NCBI GenBank assembly: GCA_029931535.1
Contig: JAQPZY010001684.1
Location: forward strand, 3,870,001-3,934,000
Reading direction: 5' to 3'
DNA from: Margaritifera margaritifera
Lineage: Eukaryota; Mollusca; Bivalvia; Unionida; Margaritiferidae
DNA length: 64,000 nt
Numbering within the stretch: the first letter of the stretch is position 1; every line of letters begins with the position of its first letter. Of the stretch, positions 58,040 to 64,000 are shown piece by piece. The notes beneath the pieces were generated by a model. That model ran no database searches. It was not told where the DNA came from and saw only the letters and a program-made list of their open reading frames with translations. Both the position numbers and the translations under genes were made by a program.

Positions 58040-60072
58040 CTGCAATAAAATTTAAAGAAATGTAATGGTATTTTTCCCTTTGTTGAAACACTTGAACTTT
58101 CTCAACTTTATTGTAGTTTATAGAAATGTCGTTTCTGCATTACCTAAAATGTTTGGTTTGGTATGGTTTGATATTTTACTGTACAATAACACAAGTAGGG
58201 CATTTTGTACCGAGGCAATTGGAGTAAAATGCCTCGCTCAATGACACACGATGGTAACCGACCCAAGCTGATCCGATGGAAGGATTCAACCCTCACTGGA
58301 ATTAAATAAAGCAAACTAACAATCTTAAAATATCTCTGTTTCGAAGGCATTTACACTACAGAAGTTGAACATATAAAATGAAATCTCATCAATCCCTAAA
58401 TGAGTGAAAGGGCATTTCTGAGAAACATTTCAGTTTGGTGAAGAAACGATAAATGAAGAATAGAAGTCCTATATTTCACTACTACATAATCTTACTAGTG
58501 AATTCTGGAAGAATTCACCGGCAAGATGATGTATGGTGAAATTATATAAGGACTGGGGCATCTGCGTCCGAATATTGTACATTCACTATTGAAATTGAAA
58601 CGTTCAACACTAAAACCTACAGTAGGGAACTTTACATACGCATCTGGCATATCTTTGATTCAACTGTCACATCATAGCGTTAAAAATGGGTCGTAAACTC
58701 AGAAACAAAGGTTTTAGGCAATTGATGTTTAAAGGTGAATGAGTTTTGTCCGGCATCTTTTTAAAAGTGTTGAATGTAGATCATGACAAAAAGATTACCG
58801 ATGTCAAACTGCGCCTGTATTAAAGATAATTAACCATCTTCATTGTAGTGGCCAGCAGGGTACTGCGTTTTGTAGAAGATAACGAGCACAGTACTGTTGC
58901 TTTAAAGGAGAAATCAACCTCAGCTGTTACGGATAAGTAACATATTGCATATCTATTATACTTTATTAAGCTCTTATTAGAAAACCACTGTATTTCTGCA
59001 TGATGCAAATGGTATAAACAAATTGAGCTAATTGCTTTACTGTACCAATTATTGCCAAATGCTAGTAAAAGCTCCAATGCACGGAGCAACCGATAGCTCA
59101 CTGTGAAACAGGGTTGCCTCCTAGGAATGGTCGATGAATAATCATTTATCAAAACATTTTTAAAACAAGACCTCGCAAAGAAAGGGAGTATGTGCATCGC
59201 GGATCATATAAAAGGAACCATAGACATTCCTGAGAGGTCACAGACCTTTGATACATTTTTTATTTTGCCAGGCGAATGTTCTATATTCACCATTTAAGGT
59301 CGTTGATTACTGTGGATTTCAGTTTCTTCGATCAAAATCTACGCATACGCTGCGCAAAATTGTCCCAATGTTGGACATTTGTATTTGGCTGAAGCAATAA
59401 TTTTTTATGTAGATATAAAGATAATATCTTTGTATGATTACTTTATAACAATCTGTATGATCCATTTGAGGATTCATGTGACCTTCACTTTGTTTTCAAA
59501 GATATTAATTTTACATTTTTTCATCTTGACATAAATTAGCTATCCAATTTAAAATAAAATCGCGCATTTAAATCATCTCAACTCTTTTATTCAAGACTTC
59601 GTCTTTGATATGACCATTTTGTTTTTATAAAATCCCTTCACAGCAAAATTAAAACAGTCTTGTATTTGCAACTATGTCTGTGGTTGCCTTAGTGCAGTTA
59701 TCTCAGAGCTATGCCCGTCTCTGTATGACAGTTTGATGATATCATAATAAAGTATATATTTGTGCCATCCAATATGATTACAAACAGTTGAATTGAGAAA
59801 GAGATTGAACAATCACAGGAACAATATCAGAAACAAGTCAACATAAAACTTTTCAACCATTCACGTCAGTCGGACACTCTGTCTAGTCTCTGGAAACACT
59901 GCCCATTGATCCACATCACAGATGGATTAAACAATAAACGTGACCATAAATATCAATATTGGATACTGCAGATACCAATACATGGCGAATATGGCTTCAA
60001 CAAAAAAAAAACCAAGTCCAAAAGTGGTCTGTTTCTCCCACATTGGGTCAGTTTATTTCCTGTGACTTTGCT

Positions 60073-60073
<1 letters not shown>
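58040..60073. other. upstream of the protease-like gene, no exon identified
   Basis: A 5' exon is expected but not identified. The 125-codon minus-strand frame at 58,820-59,197 has no domain features. GATCCGATGGAAGGATTCAACC at about 58,270 vaguely resembles a degraded tRNA-type B box region. Confidence 0.35.
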
Positions 60074-60150
<77 letters not shown>

Positions 60151-60159
60151 GGGACATCA

Positions 60160-60208
<49 letters not shown>
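60074..60208. repeat. (CT)n and (ATT)n microsatellites
   Basis: CT run at 60,074-60,147 followed 12 bp later by an ATT run at 60,159-60,208. Confidence 0.97.
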
Positions 60209-60209
<1 letters not shown>

Positions 60210-60953
60210 TCCAAAATTCCTATGAGGGTCCACAACCATACATCATTTTTATTTTATAGAAAACATCAGTCCTGACTCACCAATGTGACCTCCGCCAACG
60301 AAGAGCCTCCACCGTTTTTTATGTATGTTATATCTTGTCCGAAAAAGATCAACTTTAAGCCAAATTATTTAATGGTATAACCACATGAAATATGTAACTT
60401 TTATCTGATGATAATGCTGACATTAATGGTCCAGAGTTTTTAGTATCTGCTATTACCTAATATTAACTATATTTTATCATTTATGACCTCTTAGTCCAAG
60501 AAAATTATTAATACAAAAACGAAATGAAAATTGATTATAGAGTCTTGATTATTGGATAGTAATCTTTTTTTCTGGTGTTACCTCATACAAGTTTTCAAAA
60601 ATGATAAATTTAACTAAATCATCAGGAAAAAGAATTTTAAAAAGTTATAATGCTATATAGATTTTAATTAAAAACAGCGCTTTCATAATTGAAACATCTA
60701 CTTGCATACAATTTAAGATTATTACTATTTTTATATTTTATAGCTTTTAAAATTTTTTACTTTGTTATTTACTGTGATAATGTCCATGTGATTTTTGTAA
60801 TTCCTCGGATAGTTTAGAACAACGAGCTGGGATTTTCTTTTTCTTTATTTCCTTAACTGAAATATTAATACTTTTTTCAAGAGCTTGCTCTCTTCTCACT
60901 GTTTGGCTTGGAATTACTATTTTAGACCATACCTTTATTTTATTTAAGACAGT
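60209..60953. other. intergenic, nothing recognised
   Basis: Very AT-rich, no gene. Confidence 0.4.
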
Positions 60954-60962
60954 ATATATATA

Positions 60963-61047
<85 letters not shown>
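60954..61047. repeat. (TA)n microsatellite
   Basis: TA run with two small interruptions. Confidence 0.97.
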
Positions 61048-61049
<2 letters not shown>

Positions 61050-61712
61050 TATAGTATGTACTTGCCGAGTTTCCTTTTAATTAAATATTTATACAACGAG
61101 TGGTATATCAAAGATAACACGTACATACTATACATATATTATATTTATTTCGCATACAAATACACATACTTGCATTTCCAACGGAGTTAAGATTGACTAC
61201 AGGAAGCTGTGTATTGACGGAGCGAGCGAACTCTTCACATCCCTACCCAGTGTGTCCGCTACAAACTGTAGTTCTGTACCTATTGCAGCTAATCACAATT
61301 CTCTTTACAAATTGATAAGTTGCTTCTTTTATTTTTTTAGCTTCTATTTTCATTCATATTAATTAAATAATTATAAGACACACTTATGATTTTAACTTGA
61401 AAGATGGTTTAAGTAAAGAAAGTAGAGCACTATAAACACAGCATGGTTAGCTTCTTGAACACTGAACACGCGCAGTCATTCAGTCACCGTCGAGTATATT
61501 GAAACGAATGTGGAATATAGACTAAGCTAAATGACGAGTAAACATGCGGTAATTCAAAGATTTAAATTTATATACAGTTGATCTAAGTCATTGTTATGCT
61601 TTAATTAACATTGCTACCGACTATAAGATTGTTTTTATCCTCCATGTCTCTCGTTCCCCTTTCCGTTGATCGGTTTATCTGTAAATTTTACTATCATTCA
61701 TTGGTCCAGAGA
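61048..61712. other. intergenic, nothing recognised
   Basis: No gene supported. Confidence 0.4.
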
Positions 61713-61784
61713 CATCGTCGCATGACAAGCGAAAATCCTCTAAGCTCGTTTTTTTTTCATGGATTTTCGCCCGTAGCATGCGAC

Positions 61785-61788
<4 letters not shown>
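61713..61788. repeat. palindromic repeat (hairpin) next to (GA)n
   Basis: The left arm CATCGTCGCATGACAAGCG plus AAAATCC is the complement of the right arm GGATTTTCGC...GCATGCGACGATG, apart from a short central difference. The loop is about 22 bp. Folded on itself this gives a stem of about 26 bp. Possibly a small foldback element. Confidence 0.85.

Positions 61789-61846
<58 letters not shown>
61789..61846. repeat. (GA)n microsatellite
   Basis: Uninterrupted GA run directly abutting the hairpin. Confidence 0.97.
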
Positions 61847-61849
<3 letters not shown>

Positions 61850-62176
61850 CGTACATTTTAATATTTAAAGATAATGTTCTTAGAACCCTAATATAGGTTT
61901 AAAAAAAACAAAAAAAAAACAAAGCATTACATAGATTACAGTATGTGTGTGCCTCCTAACCAAGATATTTACCGTACAGTCTCGACAGACTATTGCAACT
62001 TTGTATCATTGGCATTGTGGACACTGTAGATAAATCCCATGAAAAGTGTAAGCATACCACTACAACGACCCAGGTTCTTGTAGGTTACTTGGTGAAAGTT
62101 CAAGTTCAAGTGTTTCATCCAGCTCAATTTTTTTTCTCTCTCTCCATCAATTTCCACGTATGTGTGTCCCTTATGC

Positions 62177-62233
<57 letters not shown>

Positions 62234-62897
62234 AAGGAAGCTGATGGGATTTCAATGAAATTGTGTACCATGTTTAATTCAATTAGAAAATGTTGATTAT
62301 TAATATTTTTTCTCGTTAATTTCTTATGTCGATAATGATTAAAAAGTGGAGATTCATCACTGATCTAGAGAGTATAGAAGCAATAACCACAGTTGAAACC
62401 ATGTTGATATATGCGTATTCATGCGCCATGGGAGGATCACAATTTGATATACCAACACTTTATAGGCTATGTTATTTTTAATGTATGTTGTATATATATA
62501 TACACACACACACAACATAAAACATACATTAAAAACGAATTTTCTATTATATGCTAAAGATAGGTCCGCCGATCACATGATGGCTTTGTTTACATATCTT
62601 GAACAGGAAAACCCACTTTGGGAATTTTACAACGGTATAGCCAATGTAAATATTTGGTTTTAATCATGTGGGGTTCTTATACAAGGTAACAAAAATTTAC
62701 ACTGGAAATGTATATTCACTGTGGACTTTTTCGTTTCAGTATTATTTCATAATAAATATATATTCTACATCAAAAGACATTTAATTTATTATAATAAAAT
62801 GTGTATCCATTCACCAGTGTCAATTTCTAAATTTCTCTCTCCCTCTGTCTCTCTGTCTGTTTGTTTCTCTCTCTCTCTCTCAGTCTATTGATGCATG

Positions 62898-62955
<58 letters not shown>

Positions 62956-63118
62956 ATGAGAGTTGTTGAGTTGTTTAAGATTTCTGTATTGTGTTCCTGA
63001 AAGTTTATTTACATGCATGAATATCAGTCAATTGTGGGTACAACTTAAATAGGACATCAGGACTCTTAAACGGTATAAGAGGTTGATAACGTATTCTAAA
63101 CGTAAAGAGTTGTTATCC
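61847..63118. other. intergenic with microsatellites
   Basis: GA run at 62,179-62,227 with a G homopolymer, (TC)n-like sequence at 62,835-62,881 and a TA run at 62,899-62,950. No gene. Confidence 0.5.
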
Positions 63119-63542
63119 GTCCAGTGTACAGACCTACTACAGAAATAATCTAGGAAAAGAAATCCGTATAGAGTTATTATGCTAATCACGTAGATGCTAA
63201 ATAAACATCAGAGAAAGTTGACATGAAAAATATAACAATGGATACAAATACATTTTGGCAGTAATAGATACATTACATTTTTCCTGGGCTTAAAAGGTGA
63301 GAAAAAATGCAGACGGCATAAACGATGCTTTTACAGAAATCTTTAAAGTGAGAAAACCAAAAAAGGTACAGTTCGATGAAAGAAAAGAATTTTAAAACCG
63401 AAAGGCTAAGGAATTACTGGAGAATGAAAATATTGAATACTTTTCCACTAACTCAGATAAAAGGCATCTATAGTGGATAGGTTTAATCGAACTCTTCAGA
63501 CTAGAATGTGGAAATATTTTACTGAAAGTGAAACCAGAAAAT

Positions 63543-63620
<78 letters not shown>

Positions 63621-64000
63621 CCTAGCCTTATTGATGGATATAATATTAGCTTACAATTTTTCCAAATCACAAAAACAATTCATATCACAAATCCATAGAT
63701 ATGTCGTTAATCAAAGCCAGAGACCCCAAAAGCAGGTTTAATTATGGATTAACTCTTTTGTTTATCTAACAATAGATTTATATGGAATGCTAAGATATAA
63801 AATAGGCGAAAAAGTTAGAATCTGAAATTTGTTTTTAAAAAACAGTATATTTTTACTAATGGCTATCTTACTAATTTCACAAAAAAGATTTTTGCAATCA
63901 GAAAAGTAATTTTCCGAGACACTGTAGTATATGAATTGGAAGACTTAAAGGGAGCGAATACTAAAGAAATATTGTATGAGGAGGAGTTATCTATAAACGA
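63119..64000 (+). pseudogene. second Polinton-type integrase relic, continues past the window
   Basis: DDE integrase of the Polinton/Maverick kind, decayed. Pieces in order: SYYANHVDAK and VDMKNI (first catalytic Asp), NNGYKYILAVIDTLHFSWA, GINDAFTEIFKVRKPKKVQ then FDERKEF (second Asp), NIEYFSTNSDKKASIVDRFN then RTLQTRMWKYFTESETRKWI. A TA run at 63,544-63,619 interrupts. Then come LPSLIDGYNI, YHKSIDMSLIKA, IGEKVRI, FTNGYLTNFTKKIFAIRKV and VVYELEDLKGANTKEILYEE (the SH3-like C-terminal domain). Stops follow EII, KSV, DAK, SWA and KEF. The catalytic Glu position (VERFNR in the family) is Asp here. The sequence differs greatly from the relic at 17 kb, so it is a different lineage. Confidence 0.85.
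63544..63619. repeat. (TA)n expansion inside the integrase relic
   Basis: Uninterrupted TA run of about 76 bp placed exactly between KWI and LPSLIDGYN of the integrase reading. Confidence 0.97.

Noticed and set aside
58820..59197. 125-codon minus-strand frame, considered as the missing 5' exon of the protease-like gene
   Set aside because: No suitable donor in the right phase, no start context or domain; amino-acid composition looks like non-coding DNA.
60053..60235. frames with poly-Asn, poly-Tyr, Arg-Glu repeats
   Set aside because: Translations of (ATT)n and (CT)n microsatellites.

Overview
This is an AT-rich, intron-containing, repeat-dense animal nuclear sequence. Spliceosomal GT..AG introns, an SLC17 transporter family, tRNA-headed SINEs, Polinton/Maverick remnants, non-LTR retrotransposon fragments, hAT-type MITEs and very many (TA)n, (GA)n and (CA)n microsatellites together point to an invertebrate, most likely a marine (bivalve) mollusc. 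The species cannot be read from the sequence. Only two loci look like functional protein-coding genes, and one of them runs off the window.

Layout. 1-2,900: two copies of a MITE with 18-bp inverted ends. 2,940-8,765 (minus): first five coding exons of an SLC17-type (sialin/VGLUT-like) major facilitator transporter, here called copy A. Its 3' exons lie before base 1, and a 34-bp minisatellite sits in intron 4. 9-15.4 kb: intergenic, with a 19-bp tandem array. 15.43-21.51 kb: a decayed Polinton with ~340-bp terminal inverted repeats, an integrase relic and capsid-associated protein relics. 22-31 kb: intergenic, with SINEs, (TA)n tracts and a 40-bp tandem array.

31.94-39.25 kb (minus): a second SLC17 copy (B). 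It keeps its 5' exons and a clean terminal exon but has none of the membrane-core exons. LINE fragments in both orientations occupy that interval. 39.3-49.1 kb: intergenic, with a ~600-bp segment shared with the region upstream of copy A (tandem duplication), two hAT MITEs with 8-bp target duplications, and a repeat rich in CAACGTTGG-like words.

55.9-58.0 kb (minus): a two-exon (or longer) gene for a trypsin-fold protein with an intact His/Asp/Ser triad and a ~230-residue N-terminal region that I cannot assign. 58-63 kb: microsatellites and a short palindrome. 63.12-64.00 kb (plus): a second degenerate Polinton-type integrase. It has in-frame stops, a (TA)n expansion inside the domain, and Asp in place of the catalytic Glu. 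It continues past the window.

How it fits together: the two SLC17 copies, their homologous 5' flanks and the shared upstream segment indicate an old tandem duplication that has since been invaded by transposons. The Polintons are relics; no intact capsid, polymerase or protease gene is visible. The protease-like gene is an independent locus. No operon-like or multi-gene system is present.
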